A stretch of DNA of 64,000 nucleotides from Lachnospiraceae bacterium (lineage in GTDB: Bacteria > Bacillota > Clostridia > Lachnospirales > Lachnospiraceae): NCBI GenBank assembly GCA_009911035.1, contig QXWO01000022.1:1-64000 (forward strand), in the 5' to 3' direction. The notes below the pieces were generated by a model. That model did not search any database. It was not told where the DNA came from and worked only from the letters and a program-made list of their open reading frames with translations. Positions 8,370-16,209 of the stretch are shown here, one piece after another. How positions within the stretch are numbered: position 1 is the first letter of the stretch; every line of letters begins with the position of its first letter. The position numbers were made by a program, and so were the translations under genes.

Positions 8370-8452
8370 GCCGGCGTGTCGGAATGGCAGACGAGGCAGA
8401 CTCAAAATCTGTTGTGGGCAACCACGTATGGGTTCAAGTCCCATCGCCGGCA
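8370..8452 (+). tRNA. tRNA-Leu (anticodon CAA)
   Basis: The acceptor stem GCCGGCG (8370-8376) pairs with CGCCGGC (8445-8451), followed by discriminator A. The anticodon arm is GCAGA-CTCAAAA-TCTGT, giving anticodon CAA, which reads UUG. A long class II variable arm (GTGG-GCAA-CCAC) and a T-arm GGGTTCAAGTCCC are present. CCA is not encoded. A terminator follows within ten bases, so it is a single-gene unit. Confidence 0.95.
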
Positions 8453-8460
8453 GTAGGAAG

Positions 8461-8503
8461 AAGGTTTGAAAATCTAGACAACTAGGGATTTCAGACCTTT
8501 TTT
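8461..8503 (+). terminator. Terminator of tRNA-Leu
   Basis: AAGGTTTGAAAATC pairs (one G-U, one bulge) with GATTTCAGACCTT, followed by a run of T (8498-8503). Confidence 0.75.
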
Positions 8504-8519
8504 GTTTGTCAAGTAATCA

Positions 8520-8548
8520 TGGACTTTGCGCCTTGATTATGATATACT
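8520..8548 (+). promoter_or_regulatory. Promoter of the nanQ/nanK unit
   Basis: TGGACT (8520-8525), 17-base spacer, TATACT (8543-8548) with an upstream TGA (extended -10). It lies 45 bases before the first gene of the sialic acid locus. Confidence 0.5.
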
Positions 8549-8592
8549 GTACACATCCAAACAACTGTTTTGTATAATGGGGAGGCGGTAAT

Positions 8593-9042
8593 ATGATTTT
8601 TGACAAAATTGAAAACTGGGAACGGTATCTGGGGATCAGCGGAAATCTGGACAAGGCGTTTAAGTACATGGCGGAGACGGATCTATCTTTGCTAGAGGAC
8701 GGCAGGCATGAGATCGACGGAGACAATGTTTTTATCAATGTAATGCAGGCGGATACCAATCCGGATAAGAAGGAATATGAATTCCATGAGAAGTATTATG
8801 ATATTCAGATTGACCTTGCAGGGTGTGAGGACATCTGGTTTTCAACAGCATACGAGGAAATAACCAGGCCCTACAAAGAGGACGGCGATATTGGAATGGG
8901 AATATGTAAGGGCGAGACAGTATGTCATTTATCGCCGGGCAGATTTGTAGTTTGTGAGCCGAAAGAACCGCATCTTCCAGGGGTTGCGCCAGGGGCAGAA
9001 GGAGAGCATATCAGGAAAGCAGTAATCAAGGTACGTAAGTAG
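8593..9042 (+). CDS. nanQ: YhcH/YjgK/YiaL family protein (NanQ-type sialic acid anomerase)
   Basis: A 149-residue cupin-fold protein of the YhcH/YjgK/YiaL (DUF386) family. Members linked to nan genes speed up conversion between sialic acid anomers or act on related sugar phosphates. Recognisable segments are 'YDIQIDLAGCEDIW', 'GETVCHLSPGRFVVCEP' and 'PHLPGVAP', with metal-binding His/Glu residues typical of the family. The ATG follows a GGGAGG ribosome binding site. It is the first gene of the sialic acid locus and is followed 38 bases later by the ROK kinase. The exact substrate is inferred from context. Confidence 0.8.
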   Translation: MIFDKIENWERYLGISGNLDKAFKYMAETDLSLLEDGRHEIDGDNVFINVMQADTNPDKKEYEFHEKYYDIQIDLAGCEDIWFSTAYEEITRPYKEDGDIGMGICKGETVCHLSPGRFVVCEPKEPHLPGVAPGAEGEHIRKAVIKVRK

Positions 9043-9080
9043 GAATAGCAGCCGTGCTGGGACAATAAGACAGCGCAGAA

Positions 9081-9983
9081 ATGAGGATCGATTTGAGAAT
9101 AGCGGTAGTTGATATTGGCGGAACCTGCATCAAGTCCGGGATGTGGGAAGACGGAGAAATTAAAGAAATCCGGGAAACAGATACAAATGCAAAACTTGGC
9201 GGGGAACATGTGATGGAGACGGTGCTGGGGATTCTGGACGAGTATCAGGATTTCCAGGCGGTAGGGATCAGTACCGCAGGACAGGTGGACACGGATAAAG
9301 GAAGCATCCTGTATGCCAACAGCAATATTCCGGGGTATACGGGGATGGCGCTGCGGGAGCGGGTGGAGAACCGGTTCCATGTTCCAACGGCAGTTCAGAA
9401 CGACGTGAACAGTGCGGCCATCGGGGAAGCGGCCTGCGGAGCGGGAGAGGGACAGAAAGATTTTTTATGCCTGACTTACGGAACGGGAGTTGGAGGCGCC
9501 ATAATTTTAAATGGGGAAATTTATACAGGTAGCGGTTATTCGGCCGGGGAATTCGGCTGTATTGTCACCCACCCGGAGAAAAGGGATCCGGAAGAAGATA
9601 TGTTCAGCGGGTGTTATGAGAGATATGCTTCCACAACTGGTCTTGTCAGTCTTGTGAAGGAAAAGTTCCCAGAACTGAAAAACGGGCGTGAGATTTTTGC
9701 AAAGATGGATGTGCCGGAAGTGAAGGAACTGATTGACCAGTGGATTATGGAGATTGTCTACGGTCTTACAAGCCTTGTACATATATTTAACCCTTCCCTG
9801 ATTGTTTTAGGGGGAGGGATTATGGAGCAGACCTATGTGGTGGACAGAGTGGATGAAATGCTCCGCAGATATATTATGCCGTCGTTTTCCAATGTGAAAA
9901 TCGTTCCGGCAAAGCTGGGAAATATGGCAGGAATGCTGGGGGCGGCACGAGAAGCCCAAAAAGAATACCAGAAAAGAAAGTGA
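9081..9983 (+). CDS. nanK: ROK-family kinase, probable N-acetylmannosamine kinase
   Basis: The 300-residue ROK protein has the ATP-binding 'VVDIGGTCIKSGM' near the N-terminus, 'NDVNSAAIGEAACGAG' and 'LTYGTGVGGAIILNG' (central sugar/phosphate loops) and a C-terminal 'LIVLGGGIMEQ'. The classical ROK zinc motif is incomplete ('GEFGCIVTHP', then 'FSGCYERYAS'). Location between nanQ and nanE-nanA makes ManNAc kinase (ManNAc to ManNAc-6-P) the best guess; another amino-sugar or glucose specificity is possible. ATG 9081 has no clear ribosome binding site, whereas TTG at 9093 has GAGG six bases upstream and may be the true start. Confidence 0.8.
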   Translation: MRIDLRIAVVDIGGTCIKSGMWEDGEIKEIRETDTNAKLGGEHVMETVLGILDEYQDFQAVGISTAGQVDTDKGSILYANSNIPGYTGMALRERVENRFHVPTAVQNDVNSAAIGEAACGAGEGQKDFLCLTYGTGVGGAIILNGEIYTGSGYSAGEFGCIVTHPEKRDPEEDMFSGCYERYASTTGLVSLVKEKFPELKNGREIFAKMDVPEVKELIDQWIMEIVYGLTSLVHIFNPSLIVLGGGIMEQTYVVDRVDEMLRRYIMPSFSNVKIVPAKLGNMAGMLGAAREAQKEYQKRK

Positions 9984-10013
9984 TAAGCGTTTTCGCCTGG
10001 TGGAATATATCAA

Positions 10014-10075
10014 TGTAATAAAAAGAGATTGGAGACTGGACAAAGACAGGCTCCGGTTTCTTTTTATTTTATTAC
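10014..10075 (+). terminator. Terminator after nanK
   Basis: A 15-base stem with G-U pairs, AAAAAGAGATTGGAG (10020-10034) with CTCCGGTTTCTTTTT (10051-10065), extended outward by GTAATA/TATTAC-like pairing. It is T-rich on the 3' side. Confidence 0.8.
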
Positions 10076-10264
10076 ATTTATCCTGCTTAAAAGGCATAGC
10101 GGCTGTCTGCTGTTCAATAAAAGGATTTGCAGAGTGTATCTCATTTTGTGAGACTGAAATGAATTCATAAACAAGTATTTGTATAATAAATCATATAAAA
10201 ACTTGTCTGGAATATAAAATGTGCACAAAAACACTGAAAGAAATTTCAGAATAAAAACTTGATG

Positions 10265-10292
10265 TTGAAAATAATTTCTCGAGTGGTATAAT
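10265..10292 (+). promoter_or_regulatory. Promoter of nanE-nanA
   Basis: TTGAAA (10265-10270), 16-base spacer, TATAAT (10287-10292) with an upstream TGG (extended -10). It is about 100 bases before nanE. Confidence 0.6.
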
Positions 10293-10315
10293 AATTTTAA
10301 TAATTTTTTTATAAA

Positions 10316-10333
10316 ATCTTAAAAATTTAAGAT
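10316..10333 (+). promoter_or_regulatory. Operator-like palindrome in the nanE leader
   Basis: ATCTTAAA-AA-TTTAAGAT, a perfect eight-base inverted repeat about 24 bases downstream of the -10. Its position suits a repressor-binding site, possibly for the RpiR-type regulator at 12951. This is inference; no second copy was found. Confidence 0.35.
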
Positions 10334-10391
10334 GCACAGTGAAGATAACAATTGGAGCTGCTGCAAATAAAAGAGAGGCGATTAGAAAGTG

Positions 10392-11078
10392 ATGAAGAGT
10401 AGAGTAGAACAATTAAAAGGCAAATTGATCGTATCCTGTCAGGCACTTCCTCATGAACCATTACATTCTTCTTTTATAATGGGGAGAATGGCTCTGGCCG
10501 CTAAGGAAGGCGGGGCGCTTGGTATTCGGGCGAATACCAGAGAAGACATTAAGGAGATTCAGTCACAGGTAGACTTGCCGGTTATCGGGATTGTGAAACG
10601 TGACTATGAAGACAGCCAGGTATATATAACGCCGACCATGAAGGAAGTCGATGAGCTGATGGAAGTAAAACCGGAAATCATTGCTGTTGATGCTACAGGG
10701 GCGGTAAGGCCGGGCGGGCTTACACTTGATGATTTTTACCACCAGATCAGAGACAAATATCCGGACCAGCTTTTGATGGCGGATTGTTCCACAGTGGAGG
10801 AAGCTCTCCATGCAGACGAGCTGGGATTTGACTTTATCGGTACCACCATGGTGGGATACACTCCCCAGAGCAAAAACGATAAGATTGAAGCAAATGACTT
10901 TGAGATTATCAGAAAAATTTTGGCAGGTGCAAAGAACAGGGTGATTGCAGAGGGAAATATCAATACCCCTGAGAAAGCAAAACGTGTGGTGGAGCTGGGG
11001 GTATTCAGCGTGGTGGTAGGGTCTATCATCACAAGACCACAGTTGATTACAAAATCTTTTGCGGAAGCATTGATGTAG
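10392..11078 (+). CDS. nanE: N-acetylmannosamine-6-phosphate 2-epimerase
   Basis: Converts ManNAc-6-P to GlcNAc-6-P, joining sialic acid breakdown to the nagA-nagB route. The roughly 228-residue TIM-barrel protein has the family start 'LKGKLIVSCQALPHEPLH', then 'GALGIRAN', 'VIGIVKRDY', 'AVDATGAVRPGG' and 'VIAEGNINTPEKAKR'. GTG at 10389 and ATG at 10392 are adjacent candidate starts behind GAGAGG; ATG was chosen. nanA follows 36 bases downstream with its own AGGAGG, so the two are probably co-transcribed. Confidence 0.95.
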   Translation: MKSRVEQLKGKLIVSCQALPHEPLHSSFIMGRMALAAKEGGALGIRANTREDIKEIQSQVDLPVIGIVKRDYEDSQVYITPTMKEVDELMEVKPEIIAVDATGAVRPGGLTLDDFYHQIRDKYPDQLLMADCSTVEEALHADELGFDFIGTTMVGYTPQSKNDKIEANDFEIIRKILAGAKNRVIAEGNINTPEKAKRVVELGVFSVVVGSIITRPQLITKSFAEALM

Positions 11079-11114
11079 TATAAACTTGTATCCAGTATTT
11101 AGGAGGAAAATCAG

Positions 11115-12032
11115 ATGAGAAATTTAGATAAGTATAAGGGCGTGATTCCTGCATTTTATGCATGTTATGACAAAGATGGGAATATCAGTCCCGAAGGCGT
11201 CAGGGCATTGACAAAATACTTTGTGGATAAGAAGGTAAAAGGTGTTTACGTGAATGGATCTTCTGGCGAATGCATTTACCAGAGCGTGGAGGACCGCAAG
11301 ATCGTTCTTGAAAATGTTATGGAAGCGGCTGAAGGAAAGCTGACGGTTATCAACCATGTTGCCTGCAATAACACAAAGGACAGCCAGGAACTGGCAGCCC
11401 ATGCGGAAAAACTTGGGGTTGATGCCATTGCATCTATTCCGCCCATTTATTTTCATCTGCCGGAGTACGCTATTGCCGAATATTGGAATGATATCAGTGC
11501 GGCAGCGCCCAATACGGATTTTGTGATTTATAATATTCCCCAGTTGGCAGGAGTTGCCCTTACCCAGAGCCTTTTTGCAGAAATGAGAAAGAATCCCCGT
11601 GTGATCGGTGTTAAGAATTCTTCCATGCCGGTACAGGACATCCAGATGTTCAAACAGGCTGCGGGAGAAGATTATATTGTATTCAACGGGCCTGATGAGC
11701 AGTTCATCAGCGGCAGAGTGATTGGCGCCGCAGGCGGAATAGGCGGAACCTACGGAGCTATGCCGGAATTGTTCCTTAAGATGGATGAACTGGTAAAAGC
11801 CGGAGAGATGGAAAAGGCATGTGAAATACAGTATGATGCAAATGCCATCATTTATAAGATGTGCTCAGCCCGGGGCAATATGTACGGTGTAATCAAAGAG
11901 ATTCTGCGCATCAATGAAAATCTTGATTTAGGAGGCGTACGCAAGCCGCTGGCAGCCCTTGTTCCTGAAGATAAGCCGATCGTGGAAGAAGCTGCGAAGA
12001 TGATTCGGGATGCAAAGGAAAAATATTTATAA
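11115..12032 (+). CDS. nanA: N-acetylneuraminate lyase
   Basis: Cleaves N-acetylneuraminate to ManNAc and pyruvate. The 305-residue class I aldolase of the DHDPS/NAL family carries the Schiff-base K167 in 'VIGVKNSS', Y139 in 'FVIYNIP' and the carboxylate-binding GSSGE loop (48-52) that marks the NAL branch. A GGAGGAAAA ribosome binding site precedes the ATG. It is followed by a stem-loop and a convergent SGNH gene. Confidence 0.95.
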   Translation: MRNLDKYKGVIPAFYACYDKDGNISPEGVRALTKYFVDKKVKGVYVNGSSGECIYQSVEDRKIVLENVMEAAEGKLTVINHVACNNTKDSQELAAHAEKLGVDAIASIPPIYFHLPEYAIAEYWNDISAAAPNTDFVIYNIPQLAGVALTQSLFAEMRKNPRVIGVKNSSMPVQDIQMFKQAAGEDYIVFNGPDEQFISGRVIGAAGGIGGTYGAMPELFLKMDELVKAGEMEKACEIQYDANAIIYKMCSARGNMYGVIKEILRINENLDLGGVRKPLAALVPEDKPIVEEAAKMIRDAKEKYL

Positions 12033-12048
12033 AATAAGAAAGTATGAT

Positions 12049-12079
12049 ACAGGGTATCTGCCCTGGGTAGATACCCTGT
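12049..12079 (+). terminator. Stem-loop after nanA
   Basis: A perfect 11-base stem ACAGGGTATCT / AGATACCCTGT with a nine-base loop. No T-tract follows, so it may stabilise the 3' end or act as a weak terminator between the convergent genes. Confidence 0.5.
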
Positions 12080-12109
12080 CTGCATGAAATGCCGGCCTGC
12101 CGCAGGCGG

Positions 12110-12166
12110 CAGACAGCGGCGTTTGATTCAATAAGCTGATTCGCGAAGCGTATCGGCATTTGATAT
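12110..12166. repeat. Intergenic repeat copy (TTACAATAAG family)
   Basis: Reads ...AGCGGCGTTTGATTCAATAAG followed by CTGATTCGCGAAGCGTATC and GGCATTTGATATT. It matches the better-conserved copy at 26113-26186: a half-unit ending GGCGTTT, then CAATAAG, then a second half-unit with GCGAAGCG. Confidence 0.5.
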
Positions 12167-12187
12167 TATGGAATGATACAGGCCGGG

Positions 12188-12838
12188 TCAGCAGATCTGG
12201 GGGATCAAAACAGACAGTTTTTCTGCCAGCAGTCTGTGGCCTTCAAGACTTAAATGCATATGATCGTAAGGATACATACCTACACCGGGAATGGAACCGG
12301 CATCAAGGAAGTGGCATCCGTGCCGTGCAGCAACTTCACGGTAAAGGGGAGCCAGGGCTTTTGATTTTTCAGCACAGCCTTTCCCCATCTCCGGCCCGAT
12401 TGGTGTCTCATAATACGCTTCTTCGATAGGGGGAGGGGCGATGATAAGGACATTGGGTTTATCCCGCCAGGCTTCCGGTGTTAAGATTGCTTTTGTTACC
12501 AGCCGTTCAAGTCCTTTGGCGATATTGCCGGGATTTGCGCTAAAGCGCTCTTTTACATCGTTTGTGCCCAGCATGATGATAAGAAGATCCAAAGGCTCAT
12601 GGGTAAGCATGCAGGGGTGGATGTAGGCAAAGCCGCTTAAGCCTTCAAAAAGAGGGTCATCAAAGGAAGTTGTGCGGCCGCTTAAACCTTCCTCACGAAT
12701 CAGATAACCGGAGCCTAATAAATCCGATAAAAGACAGGTCCATCGTTCTTTTTCAGTAAAACGCCCCATGTTGGATGAATTGTAGCCATGAGTGTTTGAA
12801 TCGCCAAAACAGACCACAGTTTTAGATGTACTGCTCAT
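12188..12838 (-). CDS. SGNH/GDSL hydrolase, possible sialic acid O-acetylesterase
   Basis: A 216-residue SGNH hydrolase with block I 'CFGDSNTHGYN' (nucleophile S14), block III 'IMLGTNDVK' and block V 'YDHMHLSLEGH' (Asp/His). It lacks a signal peptide, so it should act in the cytoplasm. It lies on the opposite strand between nanA and the RpiR regulator. This context suggests removal of O-acetyl groups from imported sialic acids, but the family is broad (arylesterases, lipases) and the substrate is inferred. An AGGAGG precedes the start on the minus strand. Confidence 0.82.
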   Translation of the reverse strand: MSSTSKTVVCFGDSNTHGYNSSNMGRFTEKERWTCLLSDLLGSGYLIREEGLSGRTTSFDDPLFEGLSGFAYIHPCMLTHEPLDLLIIMLGTNDVKERFSANPGNIAKGLERLVTKAILTPEAWRDKPNVLIIAPPPIEEAYYETPIGPEMGKGCAEKSKALAPLYREVAARHGCHFLDAGSIPGVGMYPYDHMHLSLEGHRLLAEKLSVLIPQIC

Positions 12839-12865
12839 AATATTCCTCCTTAAAGTCTTTTCTTT

Positions 12866-12894
12866 ATCATAACATTGTGGAAATGAAAGAACAA
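12866..12894 (-). promoter_or_regulatory. Minus-strand promoter of the SGNH hydrolase gene
   Basis: On the minus strand TTGTTC (12894-12889), 17-base spacer, TATGAT (12871-12866). It sits in the divergent region shared with the RpiR regulator gene. Confidence 0.5.
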
Positions 12895-12950
12895 TCAGAA
12901 GCAGAAATAAAACAGTTGAAAAAAGGCAGTAACGACATCAGGGGTGGCAT

Positions 12951-13781
12951 ATGAGGTACTACGTAAAATCAATTGTTCCTATTGTGGAATCAAAATATAG
13001 CAGTTTTACAAATGTGGAAAAAAATATAGCAGATTTTTTTCTGAACAATCAGCGGAAAATGGATTTCTCCGCGCAGAATGTAGCCAGAGAGATCTTTGTG
13101 TCGGAAGCATCCCTTTCAAGGTTCGCGAAAAAGTGCGGGTTTCATGGATACAGGGAGTTTATTTACCAGTATGAGGAAACTTTTGCAGAGAAAAGTGAGT
13201 TTGTGGCAAACAGTACCAGGATGATACTCAATACTTATCAGGAACTTCTAAACAAGACATATAGTCTTATGGATGAAGCGCAGATTGGCAGAGTCGTGAA
13301 ATATCTTTTTGAAGCGGAACGGGTAGTGGCATGTGGAAAGGGAAGTTCAGGACTTGCCGCCAGCGAGATGGAGAACCGATTTACGAGAATTGGCATAAAT
13401 ATTGATTCTTTGCAGGACTCGGACAGAATGCGTATGCAGGCGGTATTTCAGAATGGAAAGAGCATGGTATGCGGGTTTTCCTTAAGCGGTGAGAATCAGG
13501 ATGTCCTTTATCTGCTGCGAGAGGCACATAAACGGGGGGCAAAAACCGTTTTGTTTACAGCCAATGATAAGGATGTTTATGCAGATTACTGCAGTGAAGT
13601 GATTCTTGTGGCGTCCCTGAAACATTTAAATCATGGGAATGTCATATCACCACAGTTTCCGGTACTGGTTATGATGGATATTATTTACGGCAATTACATT
13701 AACCACAGCAAGTATGAAAAAGCAGAGATGTATGATGATACTTTAAGGGCTCTTGAGTCGGTAAATACGCGTATCATGTAA
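12951..13781 (+). CDS. RpiR/MurR-family regulator with SIS domain
   Basis: A 276-residue regulator with an N-terminal helix-turn-helix (about 15-85; 'FTNVEKNIADFFLNN', 'SEASLSRFAKKCGFHGYREF') and a C-terminal SIS sugar-phosphate-binding domain (about 120-250; 'VVACGKGSSGLAASEMENRF', 'CGFSLSGENQDVL'). SIS-domain regulators sense phosphosugars. Here ManNAc-6-P, GlcNAc-6-P or GlcN-6-P are natural candidates by context. It is divergent from the SGNH hydrolase and followed 45 bases later by the DUF624 and ABC genes. Target sites were not established; the palindrome at 10316 is one candidate. Confidence 0.87.
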   Translation: MRYYVKSIVPIVESKYSSFTNVEKNIADFFLNNQRKMDFSAQNVAREIFVSEASLSRFAKKCGFHGYREFIYQYEETFAEKSEFVANSTRMILNTYQELLNKTYSLMDEAQIGRVVKYLFEAERVVACGKGSSGLAASEMENRFTRIGINIDSLQDSDRMRMQAVFQNGKSMVCGFSLSGENQDVLYLLREAHKRGAKTVLFTANDKDVYADYCSEVILVASLKHLNHGNVISPQFPVLVMMDIIYGNYINHSKYEKAEMYDDTLRALESVNTRIM

Positions 13782-13826
13782 CAGCTTGGAAAATAGGAGA
13801 TTCTGGCAGTACAGGGAGTTAGGTAT

Positions 13827-14486
13827 ATGTGGCGGAGTATTTTTGACCCGGAAAATTTGTTTTTCCGGATTTTGGCAAGAGGGGTTGATTTGGTAGGATT
13901 ATCCCTTCTATGGCTGGCATTATGTATGCCGGTCGTGACAATCGGGCCTGCAACGGCCGCCCTCTATTATACGGTGGTAAAGTCATTCCGTCACGGGAAA
14001 GATGAAGCATTCGGACGCTTCCTTAAATCCTTTAAGGGAAATCTGAAACTGGGCATACCGGTAACACTGGCGGGCATACCGCTTGCGGTGTTTCTGGCCT
14101 GGGGATATAATGTCATGTCCAATAACATTTCCACCCGGGCAGGGGTGGTCATGTATATGGTTTATTACATACTTCTTCTGGTACCTGCAGGCATTTACAG
14201 TTATATATTTCCCCTTATGGGCCGGTTTGAGTTCCGGATGGGACCTTTGGTGCAGAGTGCTGTGATTATGACATTCAGGCATCTGCCCAGCACAGTGATT
14301 GTGGTGATGCTGACAGTTGAAATGATGATATATACGATTGAGAACTGGTGGCCGGTTCTCTTTACCCCGGTGGCAACGGCTTTTCTTATTTCCCTGTTTC
14401 TGGAGCGTATTTTCCCAAAATATTTAGGAGAGGAAGAGACGAAAGCCTTTATGGATGAGGAAGAAGAAATACCGGATGAGATTTGA
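13827..14486 (+). CDS. YesL-like DUF624 membrane protein
   Basis: A 219-residue integral membrane protein of the YesL/DUF624 family. It has the typical N-terminal 'WRSIFDPENLFFRILARGVD', the first membrane segment with 'PVVTIGPATAALYY', about five hydrophobic segments in all, and an acidic C-terminus. Family members sit beside CUT1 sugar ABC transporters in Firmicutes, as here, where the solute-binding protein follows. Molecular role is unknown; an accessory function in transport is inferred only from neighbourhood. Confidence 0.85.
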   Translation: MWRSIFDPENLFFRILARGVDLVGLSLLWLALCMPVVTIGPATAALYYTVVKSFRHGKDEAFGRFLKSFKGNLKLGIPVTLAGIPLAVFLAWGYNVMSNNISTRAGVVMYMVYYILLLVPAGIYSYIFPLMGRFEFRMGPLVQSAVIMTFRHLPSTVIVVMLTVEMMIYTIENWWPVLFTPVATAFLISLFLERIFPKYLGEEETKAFMDEEEEIPDEI

Positions 14487-14540
14487 TCCGGCAGGCCTGC
14501 ACACAGCGGCCGCCTTTGACTACTTTGACCAGGGTTTTTG

Positions 14541-14572
14541 CAGACAGCGTATCTGTCCTGGATATCTGTCTG
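14541..14572 (+). other. Stem-loop upstream of the solute-binding protein gene
   Basis: CAGACAG pairs with CTGTCTG, extended by TATC/GATA after a two-base bulge, then A-rich sequence and the AGGAGG of the next gene. It may protect or process the mRNA of the highly expressed binding protein. Confidence 0.4.
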
Positions 14573-14603
14573 AAAAAATAAATAATTTTTTAGGAGGATT
14601 AAT

Positions 14604-16022
14604 ATGAAAAAAACCATGAAAAAACTTCTTGCAATGGGTCTTTCACTGACAATGGTACTGTCCCTGGCTGCATGTGGTTCTAAAGAAGAACCTAAGCAGG
14701 AACAGCCTGCAGCGGAAGAACCTGCGCAGAAAGAAGAAGCTCCGGCAGAAAGTGAAGCCGAAGCAGAAGCGCCCGCAGAGGAAGCAGATTCTGCTGCATC
14801 AGATCTGAGCGCATCAATTACTTTGTGGACCTACCCTATTGGAAACTGGGGCAACTCTGAAACAGTTGACAGTCTTGTTGCAAGCTTCAACCAGAAATAT
14901 CCGGGAATCACCGTGACGGTTGAATATCTTGATTACACCAACGGCGACGATCAGGTCAATACCGCAATTGAAGGCGGCCAGGCTCCTGATATCGTTATGG
15001 AAGGTCCCGAACGTCTGGTAGCTAACTGGGGTGCACGCGGACTGATGGTTGATTTATCCGATTTGTTTGCTACAGAGGCAGGCGGAGAGATTTATGAGTC
15101 TGTAGAATCAGCCTGCAAGGCAGCAGACGGCGCTTACTATGAGTATCCCCTTTGTATGGTAGCTCATTGTATGGCAATCAACCAGAACATGTTTGAAGCA
15201 GCAGACGCTATGCAGTATCTGGATGCAGAAACACACACATGGACAACAGAGAATTTCTTAAAGGCAGTTCAGGCTGTTTATGATTCAGGCCAGCAGAATG
15301 TTGGCGCAATCTACTGTTCAGGACAGGGCGGAGATCAGGGAACCAGAGCGCTGATCAACAACTTATACAGTGGAACATTTACAGATGCAGAACATACAAA
15401 ATATACGGCAGACAGCGATGTAAATATCAAAGCGCTGGAAACTTTATATGCACAGGACGGTATCAACTTTGATGCATCTATCAACGGTGGTGAGGAAATC
15501 ACATTATTCCGTAACGGAACACTTGCAATGTCCTTCTGCTGGAATGCAGCTCAGCAGACAAACAGCGACAACGCAGCAGCAGGCACAACAAACAATGGGG
15601 ATACCATTCTTCCCATGCTGTTCCCTTCCGATGACGGCAAGACAGAACTCTGCGGCGGTATCTGGGGATTTGGCGTATTTGACAACGGCGACCAGGCTAA
15701 AATTGATGCAGCTAAGACATTCATTGACTTCATCTGCAACGATCCTGACCAGGTAAATGAGAGCGTAAAAGCTTCCACCTATTTCCCGGTACGTCCTACT
15801 CTGACAGGTATCTATGATGGAATGGAAACTGCTGATACAATGAACACATTCTCCGAATACTTTATGCCTTCCATGGGTGATTACTATCAGGTAGTTCCGG
15901 GCTGGGCAGAAGCTCGTACAGCATGGTGGAATATGTTACAGCGTATCGGAACCGGCGGCGATGTGGCAACAGAAGTGGGCACATTCGTAACAGAAGCAAA
16001 CACAGCAGCAGGTTCAAACTAA
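14604..16022 (+). CDS. ABC transporter solute-binding lipoprotein (CUT1), probable sialic acid binding protein
   Basis: A 472-residue extracellular solute-binding protein (family 1). The signal peptide ends in lipobox LAAC with lipidated C24. A Glu/Ala/Pro-rich linker (about 27-68) spaces the domain from the membrane. The mature part starts 'SASITLWTYPIGNWG' and has typical 'IEGGQAPDIVMEGPERL' and 'FPVRPTLTG' segments. TAGGAGG precedes the ATG. Specificity for sialic acid is inferred from the surrounding nan genes and cannot be read from the sequence. Confidence 0.85.
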   Translation: MKKTMKKLLAMGLSLTMVLSLAACGSKEEPKQEQPAAEEPAQKEEAPAESEAEAEAPAEEADSAASDLSASITLWTYPIGNWGNSETVDSLVASFNQKYPGITVTVEYLDYTNGDDQVNTAIEGGQAPDIVMEGPERLVANWGARGLMVDLSDLFATEAGGEIYESVESACKAADGAYYEYPLCMVAHCMAINQNMFEAADAMQYLDAETHTWTTENFLKAVQAVYDSGQQNVGAIYCSGQGGDQGTRALINNLYSGTFTDAEHTKYTADSDVNIKALETLYAQDGINFDASINGGEEITLFRNGTLAMSFCWNAAQQTNSDNAAAGTTNNGDTILPMLFPSDDGKTELCGGIWGFGVFDNGDQAKIDAAKTFIDFICNDPDQVNESVKASTYFPVRPTLTGIYDGMETADTMNTFSEYFMPSMGDYYQVVPGWAEARTAWWNMLQRIGTGGDVATEVGTFVTEANTAAGSN

Positions 16023-16047
16023 TTCTTTATAACCAGACAGCGGCCTT

Positions 16048-16065
16048 AGCCGGGGAATCCCGGCT
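16048..16065 (+). other. Intercistronic stem-loop after the binding-protein gene
   Basis: AGCCGGG-GAAT-CCCGGCT, a perfect seven-base GC-rich stem without a T-tract, in the 187-base gap before the first permease. Such hairpins often keep binding-protein mRNA more abundant than permease mRNA. A second CCGGC/GCCGG hairpin lies near 16120-16135. Confidence 0.5.
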
Positions 16066-16209
16066 CTGGCTCCTGCCATAGAACAGTACTATTTGGAACA
16101 CGGAAGACAGATATGGCTTGTCCGGCTGTGCCGGCGGGCTTTTATGTATGGATGGGGATGCGTAATGTTCCCTTCCGATGCAGAATGAAATTAGGAGAGG
16201 GGTGTATTC

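Larger units (their letters stand above)
9984..10388 (+). other. 405-base intergenic region between nanK and nanE
   Basis: In order it contains the nanK terminator, a degenerate copy of the TTACAATAAG-type repeat (about 10111-10150), an AT-rich stretch with an isolated TATAAT at 10182, a hairpin CTGAAA-GAAA-TTTCAG (10234-10249), the likely nanE promoter, and a palindrome at 10316-10333. No coding frame is convincing. The size and density of elements suggest the main control region of the nanE-nanA unit. Confidence 0.5.

Noticed and set aside
9980-9999. Possible CcpA (cre) site around GATAAGCGTTTTCG at the end of nanK
   Set aside because: Two mismatches to consensus and a position at the end of a gene before its terminator make it unconvincing.
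12160-12429. Plus-strand frame of 89 codons opposite the SGNH hydrolase gene
   Set aside because: The minus-strand frame has clear SGNH motifs and a ribosome binding site; this is its shadow.
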